NCBI RefSeq assembly: GCF_901933205.1
Contig: NC_044572.1
Coordinates: 108,946,965-109,010,964 of the forward strand
Direction of reading: 5' to 3'
DNA: 64,000 nucleotides
Origin: Camarhynchus parvulus
Lineage: Eukaryota; Chordata; Aves; Passeriformes; Thraupidae
Of this stretch, positions 29,201-47,603 are shown in pieces. Below the pieces are notes generated by a model, which did no database searches, was not told the DNA's origin, and was given only the letters and a program-made list of their open reading frames with translations. Each line of letters starts with the position of its first letter. The stretch's first letter is position 1. Both the position numbers and the translations under genes were made by a program.

Positions 29201-31931
29201 AGTGTACTCTTGGCATCATACTGACATGTTTAGTGTACTAGTATGGTTGGAAGTAATTTAATTTGCTTTGGAAATGGCACTTTGTGTTTTGTAGTTGTTT
29301 CCATAGGACATCTTTATTGTGTTTTAATCTCATAGTTGCATGCTTATTACTGAGTGCTTTGTTTATGTTTAATATAAGAATTAGTGGCATGTAGGAAATA
29401 ATAATGGGTTTACTCTTCATGATTTGTGGTGCTTACTGTTTTAGTTTAACTGCTCTGTCTGTCCATGGAGCAGGTTGCCACTGAGAAATTTTAATTTAAC
29501 TGAGACGTGGGAATTAGAGTCTCTTAATTTTACTAAACAAAATGAGGGTGAGAGAGAAGACAAAGAGTGAATTTTGTGGTGGTGTTAAGTGAATCAGTGA
29601 TAAACCATAAGTCTGTTTCATCTTTGTCAATTTGGGATCCATAACCATGATGTAGAGTTGTTACTTATTTTGTGCAAGAGACTTTGCTCACTGTATCGTA
29701 GCTGGTGCTTTCACATGGCAGAATGGAGGCATTCCATAGCTTTGCATTTCTGATCCATAATGTGTGAAATTTCAAAGGTTATGTTTCATTACATGAGTTT
29801 CAGAATGTAGACTTGACATTTATGGAACAAGTAGAAATCTGGGACGATGTTGCTTAATGCAACCAAGTGTTACATGTCTTTGTTGATAATGACTTAATTT
29901 TTAACATTCTCAGCGTGTCACGCATTTAAGCTCAAATGAAAGTGGTTTTCTGCATTAATGGTTTATCTGTGTGCTCCATTTTTTCATTCTGAGTTTAAAA
30001 GATGTGGAAAAGAAAAATAACAAAAAAAATTGCCAAGCAGCAGTAAAATCAGAGCACAGAGGATGACATTTTACTTCTGGTGCTCTTTTGGGGAGGTATT
30101 TTGCCCCCATCTACAGTTATGTTTTAGTTTATATTGTTTCCTTTCATTCCTTCTTGAAAGATGACTTTATGAGTTTTAACTGAAGACAGTCAACCATTGT
30201 GTCACATGGGTGAAGAAGTCCTTCCTGTGTTAAGATCAACTAAACATGAAATTACTATTCTTAAGAGCATATAATGGCATTCATGAAGCCTCCAAAATAC
30301 TGCTATACTCCAGTAGGAATAGAAACTCTCTGAAAAACAGAAGGAACCTTGCTCTTGTCACCTCTTTATTTAAAAAAACCCGCTTGGAATTAGAAGTTCA
30401 CTGTTAATTTCATGGTGTTTTTTCTTTTGCCATCTATCTTCAGAGTTTATGTTTTCTTAATTTTCATCTTTTTATTTTATTTTGAATTATTTGTATGAAA
30501 ATGGATTGATAGTTTACTTAAAGATTTTGGCAATAAAAATAACTTCATTAAACCAAATAATTATGCCAAGCACTGTATAATGACCATGGCAGTGTTATTC
30601 AACAGATGGTCACAGGTTCATTTTTATGAATGGGAATACTGGGAATTCTCCATACTCATTATGTGCGAGAGATTCACAGATGTCCTTTGCAAATCTGCTT
30701 GTGAAAGGCTGGATGTAAGTATTATGTTTTGGTGGTAATTTTAAGAGAGCTTGTAATGTTTTAACTGGTATATTACATGAACTTTAATTTTCTTTTCATT
30801 TTTTAAATTTATTTGTTGTACAAATAGGATGGTAGTAATGTCTTACAGAATACTTGGACAGTGATAAGTTCTAGGTATTTAAAACGTGCAGCTTTTTTTA
30901 CTCAAGCATTTAGCATGGAGTGATTGAATGCATTTGAAATGTAAACATAGCATCTCATTAAAGAAAAATATTCTTTATTTAAGCTATCATATGCACTACA
31001 TGTGTTTTTTTCTAATTTACCATAGTGAAAATGACACCTTACCATTTGGTAAAATCATCATCTGTTTCTTGCAGTTCTGTAGGAAGTCCAGCTAGGAGGT
31101 TATATATCTCTAAATATGGATGAGATGGAAAAGGCTGTGTCTGTGAAAGATGACAATGTAGTATGTGTTAGTTACTGTTTCCGTATCTACAGTGATATCT
31201 GGAACCATTTTTCTGTGGAATAAGTTACAACATTTCTCATTTTCTTCAGTTCTAGTTATAAATTTGATTTATTTGGCCATGGTGACTAGGAAAGCACTAA
31301 ATTAGCTTGGTGCACTAAAAGCTCAGTATAGCAGGCATTTGGTGCATGTTTCACTTGGAGTAATCTCATTGACTTCCCCGCTAAGTAGAATTAATCTTGG
31401 GTTACAAGATTCTTGTCTTATCCTACAGTAGTCTTGTATTCTAAAATGAATGTCCCTCAGGCTAGGTATAAAGAAGTTATATATTTGTCCTTAGTGGAGA
31501 CTACAGAGGTTGTCCTTCTTTTATACTTAACTCCTTCTGGGGTTTGGCTTCCCTTGTAACTGGGTGTAAGTCAGCAGTTTCTCCTGCTGCTGGGTTGTCT
31601 TGCAAAGACTTGTCTGCCCAAAAATTTCAGATCCTGCAGCTTCAAATTCAGGGGTGAAATTACCACAAAATTGTTGCGATTAGCTGGGCATATCACAACA
31701 AGAACATCTGTGCAGAATCTCAGCCTTCTCTTTACCCTGCAAATCATATGTTAGATTGTTTACTTGTTATCTTTGTACCCTCTTCCCCTGTCTTATATCT
31801 TTCATTTGACAAATGAAAAGACTGAGAGGCATGGGGAAGGTTATGTGTCTATTCTCTGTACTCAGGGTAATTCACTGGTAATTTGTTAATTTTGTGTTAA
31901 AGGTTTTACTTGGATTTAACATCCATATTGT

Positions 31932-31985
31932 GGGGAGTTGGGTTTTGGGGGGGGATTTTGAGGTTGGGTTTTTTTGGTTTTTGGT

Positions 31986-32022
<37 letters not shown>
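31932..32022. repeat. G-run cluster (G4 motif) followed by T35 tract
   Basis: Runs of G at 31932-31935, 31940-31942, 31947-31954 and 31966-31968 are separated by short T/A spacers, which fits the G3+N1-7 quadruplex rule on the + strand. A G/T-rich stretch follows and then 35 consecutive T at 31988-32022. The tract could be an expanded simple repeat or the reversed tail of an insertion from the minus strand. No clear insertion body was identified to the right. Confidence 0.8.
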
Positions 32023-32023
<1 letters not shown>

Positions 32024-34548
32024 TTCTACAGACTGTCCTTCAGGTGTGTGTAGCTTTACTGTCAGCTTGATTTTCAGAGTTCACTTGGGCCCTTTTTGGT
32101 GATCAGTTCCTTGTGCTGTGAAACTGGAGGAGCTGGGGAAAGGCCTGGAAATGAATCAATGCATGTTAGGGAAAAAGAAACTCTGAAAAACAAATGTTTG
32201 TCAAAGGGAAATGGTGAGTTTAAGGTTTTTGCTTGACCCTCATATATAGAGGTGCTTAGGCTGTAGCTAGAGAAGTGTGCCATGCCTCGAAGTAAATAGT
32301 TCTGGTAGCTTTGTCTGCTCCCAGCTGTATTTCCTCATCTGATTGTCCAGGGAGTGTCTTGCATTAGTGCTCCATGGGCATGAGTTGACCTGTGCTTCTT
32401 GTAAATGCCAGATCAGTTGCATAAGTGTGTGCTAAGGACCACAGGGGGCCCTGCCAGTAACAGAAAAGAAGGTAAGTGCTGCTCCTGACAAATACTGGGT
32501 ACCGCTGCCCTCGCTCCAGCAGCACGTGTCAACTGAGGTGTACGAACACTGTGTGCCTGTCACTGGTGGTGGATACACTGCTGGTTCCTTTCTCTGCTTC
32601 ATGGGAGTTCAGTGTAAGCATTGAAAATCAACTATGGGGCTTGACAAAGAATCTGCCTTTGCTGCAGTGGCTGTATAAATCATTAAAATGGTGTTTCCCT
32701 ATGGAGGCTGGCCACAAGGCTGTGAAACCTTGCTGGGGGTGAAAATGGTCTTGGAAAGTCAGGAGGAGGCAGGAGGACAACATGGAACATTGTTTGGGCT
32801 CTAACCATTTGCCTTGGGTGGAGGAAATGAGGATGAGATGAGGCAAATCAGGCTGTGGGGCACCATGATACAAAGTTGTGTTATATTGGTGTATTGGTGG
32901 TGCAGACATTGCCAGTCTTTTCAGTTAATTTTTAATGAACTGTTTCCCACTGTCTCCATGGTATTACTGTTAATTAAGGATCATCTGATTTGCCACTTAG
33001 GTTTGCATTTGGAAATTTTTGGAATTTTCAGGAATTTTGGAGGAATGTTAACACTTTAGAATTTTCTGTCCATAGGTCTGGCTGTGCTTGCTTGATACCA
33101 GTATGAAATTTCTGTCTCAAAAATGTTTGAAGTAACAGCTGTTCTTTATGGCTTTCTGCTGCTTCTTGGGTTCAGTGTAGATCTGACCAGCTTCCTCTCT
33201 TTGTTTGATTTCAAGTGGTCGAATTTGATTTTTATTGCACAGTGCTTACATGTCCTTTCAGAAGTAGAATAAAATGGGTTAATCCATGAAATAGCTTCTA
33301 TGTCGCCTGGTGTATTTTATGTTGTGTAGAGTGTTATTTAGAGGAATAGACCAATATCGATTTCTTTCTTCTCAGAGGTTTTTTTTCCTATTATTTATCT
33401 ATGTGAACAATTTGGAAAGGTATTACAATCCATTAAAGTTACAGACTTAAACGTTATAGGGCATAAGTCATTCATGCTCATAAACCTATAGGGATAATTC
33501 ATATCAAATATGTACTTTGTTGATATGGTATTACTTTAATAAATCCCTCAAGTTCATAACACAAATCACAACTGTAAAAATAGAGTGCACAGTAAGAATG
33601 GAGAAAAATAGACGGGAGGCTAGGAGAAGTCTGTATTAAGCCCAGCCCATTCTGATTAATTCCAGAATTTTAATGCTTGCAGATGTATTAATTGGCAGGT
33701 ATTCATATTTTTATGTTTTAAGACCTTTTGAATTATATATAATTTTCCATATAAACCAGTCTGATGGGTATCTGCTATTTCTAATCTGTAGATATTTTAT
33801 ATTACATTATCAGCCCTGTATTTGATACATTTATGAAACACAAAGCACTACCATTTGAAGAGATTTATTCGTGTATCATTTTCCCCCAGATTTGCCAGAA
33901 CACCATCATGTTCGTGTTCTGAAGGTTAATGCCCAAAGTCAAACAGACAGAAGCCAAATGCTGCAAGGTTTCCAAGATTAGGACTGATTCCCTTCACGAA
34001 AATAAATGATTCCTGCCATGTTCAGTGATTTTGTGCAGCACTACTCACGGCTGAGTGAGTGCATCAATACTGTAGTCCTTACATGCTGTACATACTGATG
34101 ACACTCTGTGTTAACTTGATTGACTGAGCAGTATACTGGAGAGGATGCACCTGCGAGAGATGTGCAGACATATATATTTTTATTCTGGTTTTGAAGCATT
34201 TTGGGTTTACTTTTTTTTTTAGAAGTCTTAGTTTCACATTTCATGGGTTATCATGTTGTGCTGTTAAGGTAGAGCAAACAGTTATGTGCTTCTTTGTTGT
34301 CAAAACTGGATTGGAAAATGATCTAAGGGGCATCTTCTTTCTCTATAAAAAAAAGGAGTAAAAGCCTGATTTTGTATTTTAAAAGAAAATGACATAAAGA
34401 GGACGAGTGTGAAGTCTGGCAAGTCAGTAGCTGTATAAATTATGCTTATTTTAAGGGATTCAGTTTAATGGTAGAGAAATGTCATGTGTAATTCACTTAT
34501 AATCATTATTCTTTATTACAGTTTTACGTTTTGTTATCGTTTTTGTAG

Positions 34549-40345
<5,797 letters not shown>

Positions 40346-43300
40346 TAATGAGACTTTTTTACAGCGTGTTTGCATAGGCTGATTTGACTGACTAGGAATC
40401 GTTCCAGGAAAGAATTAGAAAATCTTCATAGTTCCTTAGGTAAAAGTGTTAGATGTAGAATGACTGTAAAGTTTGTCTGTGAAAATCAGCTCCTGCTTCT
40501 TTGCTTCCTGAAAATTCTGCAGGTCCCTGATTTGTCTGAATGGAAACTGGGCAGCAAATTTTTCAACTTGCCAGATCACTTAATTAGCTTTTCTACCTAT
40601 GGTGTTAAAGATAAACTTCTCATTCTCAAGACTTTCTTTATTTTGAGTCTCTTTTCACCTGTGATCTTTCTTGGTGCTCTGCCAGCAATGTCCAGGTCAA
40701 CATTAGTCAATTAGTCAATATTTGTTCTCCTGCTCTTCATCTTTTGCACAAGCCTACATAAGCTCTCTCAGCTCCAGTGCACTGAATCCATGTATTCACA
40801 CATTTTATAAGGAATATCTTCTCCAGAGCTTATGGCTGTGTGCTCCGATCTGTTGAGAGACTGATTTGAAGAGGAACAGGCTGGAAATAAAATTTCAGTT
40901 TTGTGATCTTTCCTACAATATCTGGTCCTTCCTGCATTTGTTGGTCAGATTGCAGGGTTTCTTAGAGAGAGAAAAAAAAAAAGTCTTTCTAGCATGTCTA
41001 GTAGTCAAAACAGATAAGAGATTTCATTTACTCACTTGCCTCACACAGGGATTCAAACAGTCTTACCAGTTTCAATGGGGAATACTCATGCACTTAATTA
41101 AGACTCATTAACTTACACAAATAGGGCATTGTATTTCTTGCAGATGGTCAGTGTCCCTCTTTTAATATAGTAAATAGAGAATGTAGATCACTTAAATGAG
41201 TAATTAAAACCTGCATCTTAAATCAGCATTTCATTTCAGTATTGCAGGTTTTATTGCTTAAACTGTTAGTAGTTAGTCTACCACTACAACAGGGAGAAGA
41301 AGTGCAATGTGACATAAAAAGAGAAAAAAAATTGTATTAATGTACGTTTACTCGGCCTCTTATCAAATTAGATACTGTATGTTGTGGACCACAATTCTGT
41401 ATTTAATAACAGAATGCTTGAGAAAGAACATCAGAACAAGATCCATAGGAGAAACAATATAAATGTATTTATTCTTAAGCTCCCACAATGCAGTCGAAGT
41501 CAGTATTGACAAGTCTTAAGAAAAGGTTTTTTCCCTGATGTCAAACAGATTTTAACTTAGTGTCCAGCAAATATTTTTCTGATAGTTTTGATTTTTTGTT
41601 CTCTTTCTAGTTAATTCATCAGAAAAGATTAAAAAATGTACTAGATAAAATCATCTTTTCCCTCCAACCATCAAAGACCCAATGTTCATAAATTACATTT
41701 CAAGTATGGGGTCTTTATTTAGAAGTTTTTTACTTTAAAATTTATTTTTAAAAATTGAGTATCTACAACTGACAAGGCACTTACCTTCTTATCAGTGTTC
41801 TTACAGCAGAGTTTTTTGGCAAGAAAATCAAGAGAATATTTTTTGAATTTAAACATGCCTCACTAGTTAAAAGCAGTGCATTTTTTCACTTTTATTTCAA
41901 AAACCATTCACATAATGCATATAATATGTTATTTCTGAGGCCCAACACTGCATAATTGGACACTGTTACTTCACAAGCAAATGTTGTGATGAGACATTTG
42001 CAGGTGTCCTTCTGTCTGTCATCTTCTCACAGCATTCTGTGGGTTTCTGTAACATCCCAGGTTTTCACCTGCATTTGGAAGGCAGGAGTCACCAGTCATC
42101 TCTGGAAGTTTAATGGAAATGTTTGGCCTCTAAGTGTGAACATTGGAAAATTATGTTCAGGTGGAGAGTGACATAGCCCTGAACCCTCACTTTGCAGAAG
42201 TCTTGGCAGAGAAAGGAATGCATCTCTTTTCTTGATGTCTGAGAATGTGTCCTCAGCTATGCCTGAAGTGTGGCATCGCAGATACAGACTGATGAAAGCA
42301 ATTGAACTGATGTTCTTTTCCTTCCTGTGGCAAGTGGAAAATGCCAGTGTAGTGCTCAAGGATCAAATAAAAGGATAGAGAATTTTAGCCAGGGAGTTCT
42401 GGTGCGAGTCTCTGCTCTTGGTCAGTCTGACTGAACAAGGCAAGAGTATTCAGTTTTCCTCTTTTATTTCTACTTTCTAAATCAAACGGGGCATCAGGCA
42501 AGCTATACTATTCTTTGAGTTAGCTGCACATCTCTTGGGGTTCAGTTTTATTGTTTTATATTGGCCTTTCCTTGATTCATCTGAAAATTCTTATTTTGTT
42601 CTTCTGGCTCAGAATTGTTTCCTCCCTGTGTGCTACTCTGCAGTTGGCTGCTGTTGTCTTCCCCAGAGAAAGCTGCATTTCTGTCTTGCCATGTGGATAT
42701 AGTATGTGAAGTACTGTAATAAATGGCACTATAAAAATGTAATAGAGTTATGCTATTTGTGTATATATAGTGATCTGTGAAATAAATTACTAATGAAGTG
42801 CAGTTTCATTTAGGCTTTATTACTGCTTCACATAGAAAAACCCCATGATGAATGATTCTTTGTCATTTCTGTCATAAACACCATTTTTCTGGGTGGTATA
42901 ACTCCTCCTCCTTAAATCGTACTCAGCCAAAACTTGTCATGCATGTGTCACTTTGAATAAGCATTTTTAGAAACCATTAGTTAAGGGAGTTGAGGTTTTC
43001 TGGGTTTTTATGTGCAAGTGTTTATTATAAATAAATGACTTCTGTCTCAACCTTGGTAAGTCTGTGTTCAAAAAAAGTTCAGGGACAAGTTAGGAGCTTG
43101 TTGGGGTGTGTTTTCTGATCTTTTTTTTCTTTTTTAAGTGTTGTGATTGATATCAGGCAGCTATTGGAGCCCATGGAACAGAAAGCCGTAGGAAAGATGT
43201 CCCAGAATGGAAGAAGTCAAGAACAATTCTTCTGATGTTCATGCTGTCCCTACTCCAGCTAGATTTTTGACGAAGTGGAAGAATAGGGTCATTACTTTCT

Positions 43301-43540
43301 TTTCTCCTTGGGAAAAGATAAATTGCATCATGAGTTATAATTACAATTTAAATTGATTTCAGCTTGCATATTAGTTTAAATTCTATTTCAGTAGCAATGA
43401 GGCCTTTGTGTAATTTTCTGTATTAAAAAGCCTGTAAAAGAAGTTGGAGCAAGTTGGCAGTTATGGTAGATGCATTTTATCCAGGATTTTATTTGTTTTG
43501 ATTTGGGGTCAGAGGGAATAAGAATGTAGACATTGTTCAA

Positions 43541-43820
43541 ATCATTGAAACAAAGAATGTCTTGAGTTGGAAGGGACCCATGAGGGTCATCCAGTCAAGC
43601 TTCTCACCCTGCGCAGGACAGCCTCAAGAATCACACCATGTGCATTGTCCAAATGCTTCTTGAGCTCTGTCAGGCTGGTGCTGTGACCACTTCCCTGGGG
43701 AGCCTGTTCCAGTGCCCAAACACCCTCTGGGTGAAGAACCTTTTCCTCATATCCAACCTAAACCTCCCCTGACATGACTTCAGGCCATTCCCTCGGGTCC
43801 TGGTCACCACAGGTCATACC
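43541..43820 (-). repeat. CR1 LINE 3' fragment, minus strand
   Basis: Reads as the reverse complement of a CR1 3' end. 'gagttggaagggaccc' at 43564-43579 corresponds to the family's terminal 'ggtcccttccaac' word. It is followed by 'tcatccagtcaagc', 'tgttccagtgcccaaacacc' and 'tcctggtcacc'. Similarity fades at about 43820. The 3' end is at the left, as expected for a minus-strand copy, and the element is 5' truncated like most CR1 copies. Confidence 0.9.
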
Positions 43821-46303
43821 TGAGAAGCAGCCATGTCCCAGACTTGTCTGTTTAGCAGTCTGCTCCAAAATCTTGCATCGCTGGATACCAGGAATCTCAT
43901 GACTGAAATTTGAACATCCAGATTTTCAGCTCTTCATTAATCTGTATGGATTCAAATACTCAAAATCCTTGAAGCTCAGCTGATACAGAAGCCTGTTGGG
44001 TGATTCCCTGGGAGACCCACATGACTGAGCTGGAAATATAGAAAACATGCAGGTGTAGAAACTATATGGAAAGAAAAGTCTCTGCACAAGAGATTTCAGT
44101 GATCACAAATTCAAGCAAACTATCTTGCTTTACAGCTCTAATTAGAACATTCTACAGCTAAAGAACAATGGATTTTTCATCAAATACCTACTTCTGACAT
44201 TGATACATCAAGCTGATCATGACATGTAACAGAAGCCTTCTTGACCACCTCTCAGCAAATACCTTCAAAGCAGGAAGTTTCTCTGTATATCTAGATTGCT
44301 GTATGGCATCAGTGAGTCTTCAGATATTAATTAAACAATGTATATTGTGCAAGCATGGGTAGCAGGTCTGCACAACAGGTTGCTGAAAATGAATGTCAGT
44401 TGGCAATGTTGTGTCTACACCAGCTTTCCTTGTTGGTGCTCCTAGGAAGTCAAATTCCTGATCTTAACACTGGGGAATGGGCAAAAGGAAGGGAGACACA
44501 CCCACCTACTTAGCTTCCAAAAAGAGAAGTGTAACATTATCTGAAGAGTAGCAGAAAGCTGAAGTGATTTTACTAATCCTTAGAGAGCTAAACAAAATGT
44601 GTGCTCTGAAAAAAAAGTGTGTCTTTCTCGACTCTGTGACTGCTTAAACCTTTCTGATCTTTGAGAATTTAACTCTGTCTTGCATTTTCTCTTCTGGTAA
44701 TACTGGGCTCTTTTGAGTTTCTTGTGATTTGCACCTGCCCTGCCCTTTCACATAGGATGTGAATTTCGTCCTACAAAAATACTTCAAAGCCTCCTCAGAT
44801 GTGTGTTAGGTAGCACTGCCATTTTATCTGACCAAATCTGTTCTGGAAGAGCATTTAAAACAGTAGAGGAAATCACAGTAATAGTCATATCTTGTCTCAG
44901 CTTTACTTATTTAATGAAAGAAATTTAACAATTATCTATCTTTTATCTACAGTTTATAGATAGTCAAGCTGGTTACTTAAATTTAAAACTTTGGTATTAT
45001 TAAGGAATAACTTAAGGTGGGTAGTATTGCAGAAGGTCATGTGAATATTTCTGGTTTGTAGCAGGTCAGTCGACTGAAAAGAAAAACATGATGTACAAAT
45101 CAAAGGATTCTAAAATGGGTCAAAACCCACCTTATTCTCTTTCTTTAATTTCTAAATCTGGGAATGCCAAAATAATTATTGTCTCTTGGGTAAGTGCTAG
45201 TATTGATATACAACCACATCACAGCATCATTTTTTTTTAAGGTCAGTGCAGGTTCTATGTTTCTGTCTTGGCCTGTTCATTTTAGGTTGGTGCAGTTTGA
45301 ATCTGTCACCTTGTAAAGATTCCTTCTCCCATTGCATTGAGAAAAGGCACAGGGTGATGTCAGCTAGTGATTTACTCTGTTCCTTTGAAAATGATAAGAA
45401 GTAATTTTGGGGAAGGTTATCTACAGAATTCCAATTCAAACCTTTGTTTTCATGCAGTATGAATCAGCTTAATATCTGTTCCTACAATTTGAGCAACGAT
45501 AGCAAATGTAACCATTGGTTTTGATGTCCACAAATTACTCCTACTCCCAAGCCATCAGTTGGAATTCTGTGGTGGAGAGTGGGTAATGAATAATACAAAA
45601 TATTATTTCACTTGTAAAAGGCAAGAAGAGAAGTCTGATATCTGACATTCTGAACGCTTAGTATTTAGTAGGTACCTTACTGTATTTTATTAGAAAAGAG
45701 TGAGTGAAGCTTGATTTTCACAATTTGTTTCTTGTAGCAATGTCACCATCTCCCTGCTTGTTTTATTAACTTCATCAGTGCTTGAGGATTATATGTGCCA
45801 TTGGTATTTTGCAGAATTTCATTTTTAAAAAGACCAACTGCAGGAATTAGTGCTGCATGTATTATTTGCTTCCAGCTTTATTTTAGGTTTCTCTCCATGC
45901 AATTACTGTGTAGTGGTAGTTAAATGGTTACCTTGTCTTACTTTTGCTGCCTTTTTTTGCTTATAGTACAATCTTTCAGCTTTTTACTTTTCCATTCTCT
46001 ATCAATCAGTAGCTTTCCAATATTTATTGTTATGCTCCTGCAAATGTTTGAGTTTTACACTGAAATAGTTTTAGGGTTATGACAAAAGCATTTAGTTCAG
46101 AGAACATTTGCAATTGAAGGTTAAATGTAACATATGTCATCTGCACCTAAGCAGATTTAAAAAGCTGTTAAATTGGCACCCCTGTGTGTGCAGTAATTGA
46201 AGGTCATTTTATGACACATTCCTCCCTTTGGCTGACATTTTTTCTTCGGTTTTACTGGATAATGTGGACAGCATGGCGTTGTTGTAATGTGCCTTATTTG
46301 TAC

Positions 46304-46372
46304 AGCTTTATTAGGGTAGTTTTAATGTAGGTATGTTAGATAGGTACCTGTTAAAACTACCCTAATAAAGCT
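46304..46372. repeat. Perfect 22-bp inverted repeat (hairpin 1)
   Basis: The left arm 46304-46325 begins agctttattaggg. The right arm 46351-46372 is its exact reverse complement. The 25-nt loop can form five further pairs (46329-46333 with 46345-46349). An AATAAA hexamer is present in the stem on both strands. The right arm shares its last base with the left arm of hairpin 2. Confidence 0.95.
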
Positions 46373-46441
46373 TTGGAATTTATTCATCTATCTAGATGAT
46401 AGATATTCGTCTATGATCTAGATAGATGAATAAATTCCAAA
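46372..46441. repeat. Perfect 26-bp inverted repeat (hairpin 2)
   Basis: The left arm 46372-46397 (begins tttggaatttattc) and right arm 46416-46441 are exact reverse complements. After one G-G mismatch (46398/46415), five more pairs and a wobble pair close a 4-nt loop. The whole 70 nt is therefore an almost complete hairpin. It abuts hairpin 1 directly. It looks like a precursor-microRNA-sized foldback, a pair of template-switch inverted duplications, or a small foldback element; the sequence alone cannot decide. Confidence 0.95.
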
Positions 46442-47585
46442 TATTTATGCTGCCTTTTCCATAAAAATCTGGGTGTGATTCCTGAGCTGAGCTAGCCAAG
46501 GGTTTTCAGACATATTACTACACCCAGCTGACCCTCTGTCCTTATGCAGCAAGTTAATACTTACTTTACCTAACACACCTGTATGGATTGTGTATGTGCA
46601 TATTTCACAGTCATATATTAACAACAAACATAAGTTTCACTTTATGTGAGTTGAAAGCTGAAGGATTTTACATCAAAATCCCAGTTGTCTTTAGCTACGA
46701 GAGAGCTGCTCTTTCAGCTTCCCTAGGCAGTTCAGAAAGGCTCACTGCAATTGCATTGCAATCTGGCTGCTCTGATTGATGTGGTAATGGAATTCTTGTT
46801 AGCTTGTTTGCAGTAATCCCCAGAGGTCCTCCTCAGTATCAGTATGTCTACATATGTGAATAGGAAGCTTTACATTTTTGATTAAGTGTCATGGTTTCAT
46901 ATTTCTGCAGGCTTGGTCACTGTGTTTCAGAAGTGTGAATCTGTGTTTTCCACCCTGCCACATCCATGTTGTGGAAGTTCTTTTTTGATTTCTAAAGCCT
47001 AGTTACAAGCTCTTGTCACACTTAAAACATGTCTCACCTTTTAAGAACACATTTTGCAGAGGCGTTAGCAGAACTATTGCATTTACTTTTGTCTGTAGCA
47101 AGGCTAAACTCAGTTGGAACATCTAGTAGGACACAGCAATGGTGCTGTGCCCCCCGAAAGCTAAAAAATACAAGATCCACAGCTGTCTCTACATCCTTTC
47201 CCATAAGTCCTTCTGATATGTGAGGGGCCCTTCACTCAAGGTTGTTCTTCTGATGCAGACTAGTGGAGCTTTTGTTCCCTTCTTGTTGCCTTCAAGCAAG
47301 TTTTCTAAATCAGTGTGCACAGCTGTTAGGGCTCAAAAAAAAAAAGAGGACTTTGTATGCAATACAAGTTCCATTTACATTTGACAGAATTATTAGTACT
47401 TTAAAAAGAGAACTGATAAAGCACCCCCCCTTCCAGTGGGAAAGTAAGTGCCTCACATAAGTGCCTTTTTAAAAGACTGTGCTAGGAGCTGTGTTACGAG
47501 AGTATAACTAATGTGTGGACATAAGTGGTAATGTATATGGGCACAAGAGACTGGTATGCTGCAAGTCATGTAGCTGTTAAGGATG

Positions 47586-47603
47586 CGCTGCAGTACTGCA
47601 GCG
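47586..47603. repeat. 18-bp perfect palindrome
   Basis: The sequence cgctgcagtactgcagcg equals its own reverse complement. It sits in a locally GC-richer patch (about 47580-47700) within AT-rich intron. Function unknown. Confidence 0.9.

Larger units (their letters stand above)
22191..34548 (+). other. ASXL3: ASXL3 intron C-D (12.4 kb)
   Basis: The intron begins GTAAGC and ends TTTTTGTAG. It is AT-rich with a (TA)-rich patch near 24019-24053, a T18 run at 26271-26288, and a G-run plus T35 tract at 31932-32022. The overlapping short frames at 27010-27350 and 32476-33059 have no recognisable domains. No coding exon or known transposable element could be supported. Confidence 0.85.
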
